From NCBI RefSeq assembly GCF_016918855.1, contig NZ_JADKYB010000006.1, forward strand, positions 248,001-312,000: a stretch of 64,000 nt of DNA, given 5' to 3'. Source of the DNA: Actinacidiphila acididurans. Lineage in GTDB: Bacteria > Actinomycetota > Actinomycetes > Streptomycetales > Streptomycetaceae. Within the stretch, counting starts at the first letter, position 1, and each line of letters opens with the position of its first letter. Shown in pieces: positions 1 through 9,180 of the stretch. The notes beneath the pieces were generated by a model. The model did not search any database. It was given only the letters and a program-made list of their open reading frames with translations, and was not told where the DNA came from. A program made the position numbers and the translations under genes.

Positions 1-649
1 GCACTTCCCGCCCTACCCGGGCGGGGGAGATGTTTCCGGCACACCCGCGGACAACGGCTCCCCGGTCCGCGGCGAACTGCTCAGGGGGGTGCTGGTCGCC
101 CTGCTCGTCGCCATCTGCGGACTGATCCTCGGACTGTTCTGGCTGTGGCTGTCGCCGCGGATCCCGATGGTCTCCGACGGCCAGGCGGTCTACCTCAAGG
201 ACACCGAGGGCGAGGAGGCCATCGGCGGCGACGGCACCTTCGTGCTGATCGCGGTCGTGCTGGGCGTGCTGACCGCGGCGGCTGTCTTCCTGCGCCGGCG
301 CACCGGCGGCATCGGGGTCGTCCTCGGCCTCGCCGTCGGCGGGGTGCTCGCATCGCTCGTCGGCTGGCGGCTCGGTGTCGCCCTCGGGCCCACCACCGAC
401 ATCGTCGCCCACGCCAAGGCGGTCGGCCCCAAGGTGGTCTTCGACGGCCCCCTCGAACTGCGCGCCAAGAGCGCCCTGGTCGCCTGGTCCGCGGCCGCCA
501 TGCTCACCCACCTGTGCCTGACCTCCGCCTTCGGCCCGCGCGACCCCGAGCCCGAAACCCCGAAGTGGGCGCCGCCCGTCCGGCCCGCCGAGCACCCGGG
601 CGAGGGCCCGGACAGTGGCTCCGGCAAGGGCCACGACACCGACGAGTGA
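1..649 (+). CDS. DUF2567-type membrane protein (5' end missing)
   Basis: The reading frame is already open at base 2 and runs without a stop to the TGA at 647-649, so the true start lies outside the window. The visible part is a Gly/Pro-rich stub (about 30 residues), a transmembrane segment (LLVAICGLILGLFWLWL), a short loop with an EGEEAIGGDGTF segment, two further hydrophobic stretches, a loop around GPTTDIVAHAKAVGP, another hydrophobic stretch and a Pro/Glu-rich hydrophilic tail. I recognise this layout as the actinobacterial DUF2567 family, whose function is unknown. It converges on ybaK across a 50-bp gap. An internal GTG at 89 is possible but would remove nothing conserved. Family assignment is from memory of homologues and is moderately secure; no enzymatic role is implied. 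Confidence 0.6.
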   Translation, partial: HFPPYPGGGDVSGTPADNGSPVRGELLRGVLVALLVAICGLILGLFWLWLSPRIPMVSDGQAVYLKDTEGEEAIGGDGTFVLIAVVLGVLTAAAVFLRRRTGGIGVVLGLAVGGVLASLVGWRLGVALGPTTDIVAHAKAVGPKVVFDGPLELRAKSALVAWSAAAMLTHLCLTSAFGPRDPEPETPKWAPPVRPAEHPGEGPDSGSGKGHDTDE

Positions 650-701
650 CGGCCGCGCGCACGACGGGCTGACGGTCCCCGGCCGGCCCCGCGCCCGGGG
701 C

Positions 702-1199
702 TCAGCCGCGGGCGATGCCGCCCGTCCTGGCCGCGGTCAGCGCGGTGAGGTCGGCGGGCGCCAGCTCCACCTCCAGGCCGCGCTTGCCGGCCGAGACGAA
801 CACCGTGGGGTGGGCCAGCGCCGAGTCGTCGACGACCGTGGGCAGCGACTTGCGCTGCCCGAGCGGAGAGATGCCGCCCAGCACATACCCGGTGGTCCGC
901 TCGGCCGCCGCCGGATCGGCCATGGCGGCGCGCTTGCCGCCGGCCGCCGCGGCCAGCGCCTTCAGGTCCAGGCTGGCCGACACCGGGACCACCGCCACCG
1001 TCAGCGCGCCGTCGACATCGGCCACCAGCGTCTTGAAGACCCGGTCCTGGGACACGCCGAGCGCGGCCGCGGCCTCCTCGCCGTACCCGAGGCCGGACGA
1101 CGGGTCGTGGCTGTAGGCGTGCACGGTGAACGGCACGCCGGCCTTCTCCAGGGCGACCGTGGCCGGGGTGCCGCCGCCCGCGCGGGACTTCTTGGCCAT
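702..1199 (-). CDS. ybaK: YbaK/EbsC-family Cys-tRNA(Pro)-type deacylase
   Basis: A 165-residue single-domain protein of the YbaK/ProX-like editing superfamily, which hydrolyses Cys mischarged on tRNA-Pro. Family features visible are the early segment ending VHAYSHD, the GLGYGEEAAAALGV helix, VFKTLVADVDG, a Lys-Leu-rich core strand, and the loop GGISPLGQRKSLPTVVDDSA, which carries the conserved Gly/Pro-rich active-site turn. Length is normal for the family. The ATG overlaps the stop of the upstream LON-domain gene by one base (TGATG), so the two are probably translationally coupled. Family identity is secure; the precise amino acid edited is inferred from the family. Confidence 0.88.
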   Translation of the reverse strand: MAKKSRAGGGTPATVALEKAGVPFTVHAYSHDPSSGLGYGEEAAAALGVSQDRVFKTLVADVDGALTVAVVPVSASLDLKALAAAAGGKRAAMADPAAAERTTGYVLGGISPLGQRKSLPTVVDDSALAHPTVFVSAGKRGLEVELAPADLTALTAARTGGIARG

Positions 1200-1915
1200 C
1201 AGTTCGCGCTCACCGCCTGCCGGGTCAGCTCGACCGCGGGCAGCGAGGGCAGCTTCTCCACGATCGCGGACTCCCGGCGCAGCAGCCGCAGCGCCCCCTT
1301 GAGCCGGGACGCGGTGTCCTCCGCCTCCAGCAGCCGCTGCTTGACCGGGGTCTCGGCCACCACCGCGGCCGCCACCAGATAGGACAGCTCGCCCGGGTCG
1401 TCCGGCAGCCCCTGTGCCGGCTGGCCGCGGCCCCGCGAGCCGGCCAGCCGCTGCTGATACGTCGCGAACGCGCGGGCCACCTCGGGCGCCAGCGCGCGCG
1501 CCCCGGTCCCGGTCCGCTCCGGAACGATCTCCACCTCACCGGTCAGATACGCGCCGCTCGCGTCCACCGACCGCAGCCGGAACCTGGCCACCCCCGTGGC
1601 GACCAGGTCGAAGCGGCCGCTGTCGCGCTCGGCGATACCCGCCGCCTCCGCGACGCAGCCGTAGCCGTACAGGGCGTCCAGCGGGTCGTCCACCAGCCCC
1701 GCGGCCGCCCCCCTGGTCCGCCCGTCCTGCCCGGTGGGCGCGACTTCCTGGCCATTCTTGATGGCGATCACCCCGAACCTGCGGGGCGTGTTCCGCGGCA
1801 GCTTCATCAAGTCCTTGACGAGGGCGCGGTATCTCTCCTCGAACACGTTCAGCGGCAGCGCCAGCCCCGGAAACAGCGGCGAGCCGAGCGGGAAGAGCGC
1901 GATGCGTTCCGTCAC
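1199..1915 (-). CDS. LON N-terminal (substrate-binding) domain protein
   Basis: A 238-residue protein made essentially of the LON N-terminal domain alone: it opens with ERIALFPLGSPLFPGLALPL followed by FEERYRALV, the signature of this domain, and lacks the AAA+ ATPase and Ser-Lys protease domains of Lon. Such stand-alone proteins are common in actinobacteria and have no settled function. The GTG at 1915 was chosen because homology begins just behind it and because TACCCT ends seven bases upstream, predicting a leaderless transcript; longer in-frame extensions read into repeat DNA and look non-coding. It is followed by ybaK with a one-base overlap. Confidence 0.82.
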   Translation of the reverse strand: MTERIALFPLGSPLFPGLALPLNVFEERYRALVKDLMKLPRNTPRRFGVIAIKNGQEVAPTGQDGRTRGAAAGLVDDPLDALYGYGCVAEAAGIAERDSGRFDLVATGVARFRLRSVDASGAYLTGEVEIVPERTGTGARALAPEVARAFATYQQRLAGSRGRGQPAQGLPDDPGELSYLVAAAVVAETPVKQRLLEAEDTASRLKGALRLLRRESAIVEKLPSLPAVELTRQAVSAN

Positions 1916-1922
1916 AGTGAGC

Positions 1923-1928
1923 AGGGTA
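1923..1928 (-). promoter_or_regulatory. -10-like hexamer for leaderless LON-domain gene
   Basis: Reading on the minus strand, TACCCT is followed by seven bases and then the GTG start. There is no Shine-Dalgarno sequence. The spacing places the expected transcription start on or next to the G of GTG. No convincing -35 hexamer is seen. Confidence 0.45.
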
Positions 1929-1959
1929 AGCGTTCGACCGCACGGTTCGCCGGGGGTAC

Positions 1960-2190
1960 CCCGGGCCCGCACAGCGGCGGGCCGGTTCGCCGGGAAAGCC
2001 CAGGGGCTCGGGGCTGTAGCTGATATGCGGCCGGCGCCGCGCGGGCGCGAGCAACCACCCACCCACCGGTGGTCCGGAGACGGCAGCAACTGCCCCTTCG
2101 GGCCGGTGACGACCCGCGGCCCGGAATTGGGCTGGTCGCGCAGTTCCCCGCGCCCCGGGGAACCGCCGGCCGCTGGGCGCGGCCCGGCCA
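1960..2190 (-). repeat. Dispersed modular intergenic repeat, copy A
   Basis: This fills most of the 306-bp gap between the two flanking reverse-strand genes. Read on the minus strand it holds the module GGGGCGCGGGGAACTGCGCG, then a core with CCCGAAGGGGCAGTTGCTG and CTCCGGACCACCGG, then TTGCTCGCGCCC and CAGCCCCGAGCCCC. Near 1970-2010 it also carries GCGGCGGGCCGGTTCGCC, the module repeated at 53527-53601. The same blocks recur at about 13888, 29908 and 33713. No coding function is apparent. Confidence 0.75.
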
Positions 2191-2221
2191 TGTGCGACCC
2201 CAAGCCGGGGCGAACCGTCCC

Positions 2222-3811
2222 TCACGTTCCGCGCCGCAGAAGTCGGGTGGCCCCCGCGGCAGCGGTCGTCGCGAGCATCCAGCCGAGCAACGTCAAGGCG
2301 GAAGCGACCCACTGCGCCACGCCCGTCTCACGCCAGGCGTTGTCCTGCCCGAGGTCGATGACCGGAAGCAGCAGGTCGAGCGCGTAAAGAGCAGGACTCC
2401 AGTGGGGCTGGTAGCCGTTCGAGTCGGCCGGAGGCGGAGTGCGGTGCAGCGCGAAATACACGGCGCCGATGGCCCAGAGCACCCCCATCCAGACCGCGGC
2501 CCGCCCGGGCCGGTACCCGTACCCGACCGTGACGTCCTGGATCCAGCCCCACACCCGGCCGGCCCCGGACAGCGTCTCGCGCCGCCGCCGCTGCTTGGCC
2601 AGCAGCACCTCGCGCGCCTCGGTGTCGTCCCCGCTCGCGCGCAGGGCCGCGGCCAGCCGCTCGTACGGCTCGGAGGTGTACTCCGGGGTGGCCGAGCGCA
2701 GCCAGGCGATGCGGGTGCGGAGCGGGAAGTCCACCGCCGGGGCCAACCCGTCGTAGACGAAGCCGCGCAGCGACAGCCGGCCGGGGGCGGTGGGCCAGCT
2801 CGCGGGGGCGTCCACCAGCTTGCCCACCCGCGCGCCGGACAGCGACACCAGGCCGGTCGGCGCACGGCCGGGCGTCCAGCGCAGCTCGGGCGTCTGGATG
2901 CGGCGCAGTGACACCTGCTGCTCCTCGCCGAGCCGGAATCGGGCCCGGGTGACCACCACCGCGTTGCCGAACCGGCCGTCGTCCAGCCGCAGTCCGCCCT
3001 CGCAGACGAAGTCCTTGGTTTCGACGCCGGGCGGCGGCGAGGTGTCGCCCGGCGTCGAACCGCCGAAGGCGTCCCAGCCCGCGCTGAGGTAGAGGGTGTG
3101 CTCGACCGTGACCCGGGCGGCGTTGAGCGCGTACCGGCCGGTGGGGTTGCGTACGCTGCTGCCCCGCAGGCTCAGCCGGCCGCCTATCCGGGCGCTGCGC
3201 AGGCTGAACTCCCCGGTGACGTCCATGAGTTCGGCGTCCACGTCCTGCCCGACCACCAGGCCGTCGGCGCCGATCGCCCGGCTGGCCCGGTCCCGCCGCA
3301 CCACGAGCTGGTTGAGCAGCAGGTCGGTGCCGATCTGCGCGTCGGACATCCGGATCCCGCCGGGCACCAGGCACTGCGGCAGGTGCAGGTCGCCGGTGAC
3401 CTGGAGCCGCGCCGCGTCCAGCCGCGGGATCAGGCAGCGCACCAGCCGCATGCTGCCGGCCCGGACCTCCTGGAGCATCACCGGCTCGTCGAACCGGCAG
3501 TCGTCGAGCTGGAAGTAGGGCGCGATGGTGCCGCCCGACAGCATCAGCCGGCCGCTGATCCGTACCCCCGCGAGCTTGAGCGCGCCCACCCGGCCGGGCG
3601 CGGGCGCCGGTGGGTTCAGCAGCAGTTCGGCGACGGCCCTGGCCCGTACCGTGCGCTCCTCGGGCCACTCCGGGCCCGCCAGCGGGTCGTCCTCCTCCGC
3701 CCGGCCGGTGCGCAGGTCCAGCGTGCGCCCGGCCACGAACGACCGCCACATGCGCTGCTCGGTCGTGCTCCAGCTCTCCGGCGCCGCCCGCACCACCGTC
3801 TCGTCCGCCAC
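2222..3811 (-). CDS. Membrane-anchored beta-helix-like protein, function unknown
   Basis: A 529-residue protein. The GTG at 3811 is preceded by GGGGGAGG at good spacing, whereas longer extensions run into the hisD promoter. After an N-terminal region (about 1-80) come many short repeats of alternating small and hydrophobic residues, such as [17 protein letters not shown] and [16 protein letters not shown], a pattern typical of pentapeptide or right-handed beta-helix proteins. The C-terminal 130 residues contain a basic segment ([12 protein letters not shown]) and about three hydrophobic helices ([46 protein letters not shown]), so it is likely membrane-attached. Streptomyces homologues are often labelled 'membrane-associated oxidoreductase', but I see no nucleotide- or cofactor-binding motif that supports this. 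It is divergent from hisD. Confidence 0.72.
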   Translation of the reverse strand: MADETVVRAAPESWSTTEQRMWRSFVAGRTLDLRTGRAEEDDPLAGPEWPEERTVRARAVAELLLNPPAPAPGRVGALKLAGVRISGRLMLSGGTIAPYFQLDDCRFDEPVMLQEVRAGSMRLVRCLIPRLDAARLQVTGDLHLPQCLVPGGIRMSDAQIGTDLLLNQLVVRRDRASRAIGADGLVVGQDVDAELMDVTGEFSLRSARIGGRLSLRGSSVRNPTGRYALNAARVTVEHTLYLSAGWDAFGGSTPGDTSPPPGVETKDFVCEGGLRLDDGRFGNAVVVTRARFRLGEEQQVSLRRIQTPELRWTPGRAPTGLVSLSGARVGKLVDAPASWPTAPGRLSLRGFVYDGLAPAVDFPLRTRIAWLRSATPEYTSEPYERLAAALRASGDDTEAREVLLAKQRRRRETLSGAGRVWGWIQDVTVGYGYRPGRAAVWMGVLWAIGAVYFALHRTPPPADSNGYQPHWSPALYALDLLLPVIDLGQDNAWRETGVAQWVASALTLLGWMLATTAAAGATRLLRRGT

Positions 3812-4051
3812 CCGGACCTCCCCCGTCCCTCCCGTGGTCCCGTCGTGCCCACCGCGCCACACGCTAGCGAACCCTCCCGACACCCGGGGCCGCTGTGTCC
3901 ACAGGCCCACCGCCAGGACCCAGTACGTCCCCCGTACGTTCCCGCCACCGGGCTCCGTACGCCCTCGAAGCCCCCGCTCCCGCGTCCGCCATGCGTGCCA
4001 CCCGCGCGTATCACGGAGCGGACCGCGAGCGGCCCGCCGGGTCCGGGTCTC

Positions 4052-4057
4052 TACACT
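4052..4057 (+). promoter_or_regulatory. -10-like hexamer for leaderless hisD
   Basis: TACACT is followed by seven bases and the hisD GTG at 4065, with no Shine-Dalgarno sequence between. This predicts transcription starting at the start codon and would be the main promoter of the his operon. The 250-bp divergent gap upstream shows no other clear element. Confidence 0.5.
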
Positions 4058-4064
4058 TGGCAGC

Positions 4065-5399
4065 GTGATCTCCCGAATCGACCTGCGCGGCGCCGCCTTC
4101 CCCGAGGGCGGCATCGACCGTGACCTGCTGCCCCGTGCCGAGTTCGACGTGGAGGCCGCCCTGGAGGCGGTGCGGCCGATCTGCGAGGACGTGCGCCATC
4201 GCGGCACGGCGGCCGTGCTGGACTACGGGGAGCGGTTCGACGGGGTGCGCCCGGAGCGGCTGCGGGTGCCCGAGCGGGAGCTGACGCAGGCGCTGGAGGG
4301 TCTGGACCCGCAGGTCCGCGCCGCCCTCGAGGAGTCGATCCGGCGGGCCCGGCTGGTCCACCACGACCAGCGGCGCACCGACGTCACCACCCAGGTCGTA
4401 CCCGGCGGCACCGTCACCGAGCGGTGGGTGCCGGTGCAGCGCGTGGGGCTGTACGTGCCGGGCGGGCTGGCGGTCTACCCGTCGTCGGTGGTCATGAACG
4501 TGGTGCCCGCCCAGGAGGCCGGGGTGGACGCGGTCGCCGTCGCCTCGCCGCCGCAGGCCCAGTGGGGCGGACTGCCGCACCCCACCATCCTCGCCGCCTG
4601 CGCGCTGCTCGGCGTGACCGAGGTGTACGCGGCCGGCGGCGCCCAGGCCATCGCCATGTTCGCCTACGGCACCGACGAGTGCCGCCCGGTGAACCTGGTC
4701 ACCGGCCCCGGCAACATCTACGTGGCCGCCGCCAAGCGCCTGCTCAAGGGCCGGATCGGGATCGACGCCGAGGCCGGGCCCACCGAGATCGCGGTGCTGG
4801 CCGACGGCACTGCCGACCCCGCGCACGTGGCCGCCGACCTGATCAGCCAGGCCGAGCACGACACCCTTGCCGCGGCCGTCCTGGTCACCACCTCCGCCGA
4901 GCTCGCCGACGCCGTCGACAAGGAGCTCGACGTCCAGGTCGCCGCCACCCGGCACAAGGAGCGCGTCGCCACCGCCCTGTCCGGCCGCCAGTCGGCCACC
5001 GTCCTGGTCGACACCCTCGACCGGGCGCTGGAGGTGGTCGACGCCTATGCCGCCGAGCACCTGGAGATCCAGACCGCGGACGCCGCCGAGGTCGCCGCCA
5101 GGGTGCGCAACGCCGGCGCGGTCTTTGTCGGCCCCTGGGCGCCGGTCTCGCTCGGCGACTACTGCGCCGGGTCCAACCACGTGCTGCCCACCGGCGGATG
5201 CGCCTGCCACTCCTCGGGCCTGTCCGTGCAGTCCTTCCTGCGCGGCATCCACGTCGTGGACTACTCCCGCGACGCCCTGGCCGAGGTCGCCCACCACGTG
5301 GTCACCCTGGCCGGCGCCGAGGACCTGCCGGCCCACGGCGCCGCGGTGACCGCCCGCTTCTCCGGCGAGGTCCCGCCCGGCGGCGAGGTGGCCCGGTGA
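4065..5399 (+). CDS. hisD: Histidinol dehydrogenase
   Basis: A 444-residue enzyme for the last two steps of histidine synthesis, L-histidinol to L-histidine with two NAD+. Seen in the sequence are the [19 protein letters not shown] segment, [16 protein letters not shown], the Zn/substrate-binding SQAEHD motif, EHLEIQ, and the C-terminal [20 protein letters not shown], all diagnostic of HisD. Length matches the family. The GTG start at 4065 fits the N-terminus of homologues and sits seven bases after a -10-like hexamer. It is the first gene of the his operon, and its TGA overlaps the hisC GTG by four bases. Confidence 0.97.
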   Translation: MISRIDLRGAAFPEGGIDRDLLPRAEFDVEAALEAVRPICEDVRHRGTAAVLDYGERFDGVRPERLRVPERELTQALEGLDPQVRAALEESIRRARLVHHDQRRTDVTTQVVPGGTVTERWVPVQRVGLYVPGGLAVYPSSVVMNVVPAQEAGVDAVAVASPPQAQWGGLPHPTILAACALLGVTEVYAAGGAQAIAMFAYGTDECRPVNLVTGPGNIYVAAAKRLLKGRIGIDAEAGPTEIAVLADGTADPAHVAADLISQAEHDTLAAAVLVTTSAELADAVDKELDVQVAATRHKERVATALSGRQSATVLVDTLDRALEVVDAYAAEHLEIQTADAAEVAARVRNAGAVFVGPWAPVSLGDYCAGSNHVLPTGGCACHSSGLSVQSFLRGIHVVDYSRDALAEVAHHVVTLAGAEDLPAHGAAVTARFSGEVPPGGEVAR

Positions 5400-6520
5400 C
5401 CCGGATCGACGACCTGCCCATCCGCGACGAACTGCGCGGCCAGTCGCCGTACGGCGCCCCGCAGCTCGACGTGCCGGTGCTGCTCAACACCAACGAGAAC
5501 CCGTATCCGCTGCCCGAGCCGCTGGTCGAGCGGATCGCCGAGCGCGTCGCCGAGGCCGCCCGCCACCTGAACCGCTACCCGGACCGGGACGCGGTCGAGC
5601 TGCGCACGCGACTGGCCGCCTACCTGTCCCGGACCGCCGGGCACACCGTGGGCCTGCCGCAGGTGTGGGCCGCCAACGGCTCCAACGAGATCATCCAGCA
5701 GCTGCTGCAGACCTTCGGCGGCCCCGGCCGCACCGCGATCGGCTTCGAGCCGTCGTACTCGATGCACGCGCTGATCTCCCGCGGCACCGGCACCGGCTGG
5801 ATCTCCGGGGCCCGCAACGACGACTTCACCATCGACGTGGCGAACGCCACCGCCCAGATCCGCGAGCTGCGGCCGGACGTGGTGTTCATCTGCTCGCCCA
5901 ACAACCCGACCGGCACCGCGGTGGCCGCCGAGACCGTACTCGCGCTGTACGAGGCGTCGCTCGCGGCCGGCCCGTCGATGGTGATCGTGGACGAGGCGTA
6001 CGGCGAGTTCTCGCACCGCCCGTCGCTGCTGCCGTTGATCGATGGCCGCCCCACGCTGGTGGTCACCCGTACCATGTCCAAGGCGTTCGGCGCGGCCGGG
6101 CTGCGGCTGGGCTACCTGGCGGCGGACCCCGCGGTGGTGGACGCCGTGCAGCTGGTCCGGCTGCCGTACCACCTGTCGTCGGTGACCCAGGCCACCGCGC
6201 TGGCCGCCCTGGAGCACACCGACGCCCTGCTCGGCTACGTCGAGCAGCTCAAGAAGGAACGCGACCGGCTGGTCGACGGGTTGTGCGGGATCGGCTACGA
6301 GGTGACGGAGTCCGACGCGAACTTCGTGCAGTTCGGCCGGTTCACCGACGCCCACGCGGCGTGGCAGGCGATCCTCGACCAGGGCGTCCTGGTCCGGGAC
6401 AACGGCGTGCCCGGCCGGCTGCGGGTCTCGGCCGGCACCCCGGCGGAGAACGACGCCTTCCTGGCGGCGGCCCGCACCGTGTTCAAGGAGTACAGCACCG
6501 CTTCGGAGGGATCCGCATGA
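5396..6520 (+). CDS. hisC: Histidinol-phosphate aminotransferase
   Basis: A 374-residue fold-type I PLP aminotransferase that converts imidazole-acetol phosphate to histidinol phosphate using glutamate. Visible are the N-terminal [12 protein letters not shown] motif, the PLP-pocket segment [36 protein letters not shown], and the PLP-lysine region [17 protein letters not shown], where the Lys of SKAF is the Schiff-base residue. The GTG start overlaps the hisD stop, and the hisC stop overlaps the hisB ATG, consistent with coupled translation. Confidence 0.97.
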   Translation: MTRIDDLPIRDELRGQSPYGAPQLDVPVLLNTNENPYPLPEPLVERIAERVAEAARHLNRYPDRDAVELRTRLAAYLSRTAGHTVGLPQVWAANGSNEIIQQLLQTFGGPGRTAIGFEPSYSMHALISRGTGTGWISGARNDDFTIDVANATAQIRELRPDVVFICSPNNPTGTAVAAETVLALYEASLAAGPSMVIVDEAYGEFSHRPSLLPLIDGRPTLVVTRTMSKAFGAAGLRLGYLAADPAVVDAVQLVRLPYHLSSVTQATALAALEHTDALLGYVEQLKKERDRLVDGLCGIGYEVTESDANFVQFGRFTDAHAAWQAILDQGVLVRDNGVPGRLRVSAGTPAENDAFLAAARTVFKEYSTASEGSA

Positions 6521-7110
6521 CCCGCGTGGGCCGGGTGGAACGCACCACCAAGGAGACGTCCACCGTCGTGGAGATCGACCTGGACGGCACCGGCCAGGTC
6601 TCGGTGTCCACCGGCGTGGGCTTCTACGACCACATGCTCGACCAGCTCGGCCGGCACGGCCTGTTCGACCTCAGCGTCAAGACCGAGGGCGACCTGCACA
6701 TCGACACCCACCACACGATCGAGGACACCGCCCTCGCCCTGGGCGCCGCCTTCCGGCAGGCGCTCGGCGACAAGGTGGGCATCTACCGGTTCGGCAACTG
6801 CACGGTGCCGCTGGACGAGGCCCTGGCCGAGGTGACCGTCGACCTGTCCGGGCGGCCGTATCTGGTGCACACCGAGCCGGAGCACATGGCGCCGATGATC
6901 GGCACGTACGACACGACGATGACCCGCCACATCCTGGAGTCCTTCGTCGCGCAGGCGCAGATCGCGCTGCACGTCCATGTGCCCTACGGGCGCAACGCGC
7001 ACCACATCGTGGAGTGCCAGTTCAAGGCGCTGGCCCGGGCGCTGCGCTACGCCAGCGAGCGCGACCCGCGCGCCGCGGGCATCCTGCCGTCGACGAAGGG
7101 CGCGCTGTAA
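6517..7110 (+). CDS. hisB: Imidazoleglycerol-phosphate dehydratase
   Basis: A 197-residue monofunctional dehydratase that makes imidazole-acetol phosphate. It shows the family signatures [27 protein letters not shown] and the C-terminal [19 protein letters not shown], whose His and Glu residues bind the two manganese ions. No HisN-type phosphatase domain is fused, as is usual outside enterobacteria. The ATG overlaps the hisC stop (ATGA). Confidence 0.97.
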   Translation: MTRVGRVERTTKETSTVVEIDLDGTGQVSVSTGVGFYDHMLDQLGRHGLFDLSVKTEGDLHIDTHHTIEDTALALGAAFRQALGDKVGIYRFGNCTVPLDEALAEVTVDLSGRPYLVHTEPEHMAPMIGTYDTTMTRHILESFVAQAQIALHVHVPYGRNAHHIVECQFKALARALRYASERDPRAAGILPSTKGAL

Positions 7111-7114
7111 CACC

Positions 7115-7267
7115 ATGAACAAAGGATCGTCCCTCTTCATCCTGCTCGGCCTGTTCCTCGCCGGGGGCGTCTACTCCTTCTGGAAGCAGAAGCAGTCCCG
7201 CAGCCTGATCGCGATCGTCGCCATCGGCTCGGTGTTCGCGCTGGCCGCCGGCCTGCTGCGGATGTAG
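7115..7267 (+). CDS. Small two-helix membrane protein in the his operon
   Basis: A 50-codon frame starting at ATG 7115, four bases after the hisB stop, and ending at TAG 7265-7267, seven bases before hisH. It encodes a short polar start, a hydrophobic helix (LFILLGLFLAGGVYSFW), a charged turn with KQKQSRS, and a second hydrophobic helix (LIAIVAIGSVFALAAGLL). A helix-charged turn-helix hairpin with tight operon spacing argues that it is real. I do not recognise a family with a known function; its place between hisB and hisH is what I would expect of a conserved Streptomyces his-operon small protein, but that is recollection. Confidence 0.7.
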   Translation: MNKGSSLFILLGLFLAGGVYSFWKQKQSRSLIAIVAIGSVFALAAGLLRM

Positions 7268-7273
7268 GGAGGC

Positions 7274-7915
7274 ATGACCGTGACCAAGCGCGTGGTGGTC
7301 CTCGACTACGGGTTCGGCAACGTCCGCTCCGCGGAGCGGGCGCTGGCCCGGGCCGGCGCCGAGGTGGAGATCACCGCTGACTACGACAAGGCGATGAACG
7401 CCGACGGGCTGCTGGTGCCCGGCGTCGGCGCCTTCGCCGCCTGCATGGCCGGCCTCAAGGCCGCGCGCGGCGACTGGATCATCGGCCGCCGGCTGTCCGG
7501 CGGCCGCCCGGTGCTCGGCATCTGCGTCGGCATGCAGATCCTGTTCGCCCGCGGCATCGAGCACGGCGTGGAGACCGAGGGCCTGGACGAGTGGCCCGGC
7601 GCGGTCGAGCCGCTGCACGCGCCCGTGGTGCCGCACATGGGCTGGAACACCGTCAAGGCCCCCGAAGGCTCCGAACTGTTCGCGGGGGTCGAGGAGGACG
7701 CCCGGTTCTACTTCGTGCACTCCTACGCGGTGCGCGCCTGGGACCTGCCCGCGCACAACCCCGCCATCCAGCCCCCGAAGGTCGCCTGGTCCACGCACGG
7801 CGAGCCGTTCGTCGCCGCCGTGGAGAACGGCCCGCTGTGGGCCACCCAGTTCCACCCGGAGAAGTCCGGCGACGCAGGCGCCCGGCTGCTGGCCAACTGG
7901 CTCGGCTCCTTCTGA
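7274..7915 (+). CDS. hisH: Imidazole glycerol phosphate synthase, glutaminase subunit
   Basis: A 213-residue class I glutamine amidotransferase that releases ammonia from glutamine and passes it to HisF. The start ([18 protein letters not shown]), the nucleophile elbow [14 protein letters not shown] with the catalytic Cys, and the C-terminal [12 protein letters not shown] with the His/Glu of the triad are all present. GGGAGG lies just before the ATG. A 17-bp tandem duplication covers its stop codon. It pairs functionally with hisF at 9177. Confidence 0.96.
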   Translation: MTVTKRVVVLDYGFGNVRSAERALARAGAEVEITADYDKAMNADGLLVPGVGAFAACMAGLKAARGDWIIGRRLSGGRPVLGICVGMQILFARGIEHGVETEGLDEWPGAVEPLHAPVVPHMGWNTVKAPEGSELFAGVEEDARFYFVHSYAVRAWDLPAHNPAIQPPKVAWSTHGEPFVAAVENGPLWATQFHPEKSGDAGARLLANWLGSF

Positions 7916-7945
7916 TCCGCTTCCGATCCTGATCCGCTTCCGATC
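7912..7945 (+). repeat. 17-bp perfect tandem duplication over the hisH stop
   Basis: The block CTGATCCGCTTCCGATC occurs at 7912-7928 and again at 7929-7945, followed by a diverged part-copy. The first unit contains the hisH TGA (7913-7915). The rest of the 138-bp gap before priA shows no other feature. Confidence 0.85.
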
Positions 7946-8053
7946 CGTTCCCGACCCGCCCCGGCCGCGGCGTCCCTCCCGGACGTACGGCCGGCCCGCT
8001 CCTCCTCCGTCGCCCCGATCAGCACCCGCCGCTCGCAGAGGATCCCGCTCCCG

Positions 8054-8779
8054 ATGACCACGCTCGAACTCCTCCCCGCCGTCGACGTCCGCGACGGCCA
8101 GGCCGTCCGCCTGGTGCACGGCGAGTCCGGCTCCGAGACCTCGTACGGCGACCCGCTGTCCGCCGCGCTCGCCTGGCAGCAGGCCGGCGCCGAGTGGCTG
8201 CACCTGGTCGACCTCGACGCGGCCTTCGGCACCGGCGACAACCGGGCGCTGATCGCCGAGGTGGCCCGGAGCATGGACATCAAGGTCGAGCTGTCCGGCG
8301 GCATCCGCGACGACGACACCCTGGCCGCGGCCCTGGCCACCGGCTGCACCCGGGTGAACCTGGGCACCGCCGCCCTGGAGGCGCCGCAGTGGGTGGCCAA
8401 GGTCATCGCCGAGCACGGCGACCGGATCGCGGTCGGCCTGGACGTGCGCGGCACCACCCTGCGCGGCCGCGGCTGGACCCGGGATGGCGGCGACCTGTAC
8501 GAGACGCTGGCCCGGCTGGACTCCGAGGGCTGCGCCCGGTACGTCGTCACCGACATCGCCAAGGACGGCACCCTCCAGGGCCCCAACCTGGACCTGCTGC
8601 GCAATGTGTGCGCCGCCACCGGCCGGCCGGTGGTGGCTTCCGGCGGCGTCTCCAGCCTCGACGACCTGCGGGCGATCGCCGCCCTGGTGCCGGATGGCGT
8701 GGAAGGCGCCATTGTCGGCAAGGCGCTCTATGCGAAGGCGTTCACCCTCGAAGAAGCCCTGGAGGCGGTGTCAGGATGA
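8054..8779 (+). CDS. priA: Bifunctional HisA/TrpF phosphoribosyl isomerase A
   Basis: A 241-residue (beta-alpha)8 barrel. In actinobacteria this enzyme isomerises both ProFAR (histidine pathway, HisA step) and phosphoribosyl anthranilate (tryptophan pathway, TrpF step). Visible are [19 protein letters not shown] with the catalytic Asp in strand 1, [60 protein letters not shown] with the second catalytic Asp, and [13 protein letters not shown] for phosphate binding. The window has no separate trpF although trpE, C, B and A are present, which fits dual function. Its stop overlaps the ridA-like ATG. Confidence 0.95.
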   Translation: MTTLELLPAVDVRDGQAVRLVHGESGSETSYGDPLSAALAWQQAGAEWLHLVDLDAAFGTGDNRALIAEVARSMDIKVELSGGIRDDDTLAAALATGCTRVNLGTAALEAPQWVAKVIAEHGDRIAVGLDVRGTTLRGRGWTRDGGDLYETLARLDSEGCARYVVTDIAKDGTLQGPNLDLLRNVCAATGRPVVASGGVSSLDDLRAIAALVPDGVEGAIVGKALYAKAFTLEEALEAVSG

Positions 8780-9180
8780 CCGGAACCCCTGCTGTGCGGC
8801 GTACGCAGACCGAAAGTGCCCTGGAGGAGACCATCGGTTCCGCCCGCGCCGTCGAGGCGGGGGACTTCGTCCTCGTCTCCGGTACGCTGCCGCTGGCCGG
8901 TGGCGTGGTCCGCGGTGAGGGCAGCCCGTACGAACAGGCGCTGCTCGCCTTCCGCAACGCGCTGGCCGCGCTGGAGCCGTTCGGACTGGACGTGAAGCAC
9001 GTGGTGCGCACGCGGATGTACCTCAGCCACAACCGGGACGCGGACGAGGTCGGCCGGGCCCACCTGGAGCTGTTCGGCAAGGTGCGGCCGGCCGCCACCA
9101 TGGTGGTGGTGGGCGGTTTCGCCGAGCCGCTGGTGCTGGTCGAAGTGGAACTCGAAGCATTCCGAGGAGACACCGCATGA
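8776..9180 (+). CDS. RidA/YjgF-family protein in the his operon
   Basis: A 134-residue RidA-superfamily protein. The family fold is visible from [57 protein letters not shown] and the C-terminal [20 protein letters not shown]; the late Arg/Pro pair of RPAATMV is where RidA proteins bind keto or imino acids. RidA enzymes hydrolyse reactive enamine/imine products of PLP enzymes. Overlaps of four bases with both priA and hisF place it firmly in the operon. The C-terminal Glu of classic RidA is not clearly conserved, so it may belong to a Rid subgroup without proven deaminase activity. Confidence 0.85.
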   Translation: MTGTPAVRRTQTESALEETIGSARAVEAGDFVLVSGTLPLAGGVVRGEGSPYEQALLAFRNALAALEPFGLDVKHVVRTRMYLSHNRDADEVGRAHLELFGKVRPAATMVVVGGFAEPLVLVEVELEAFRGDTA

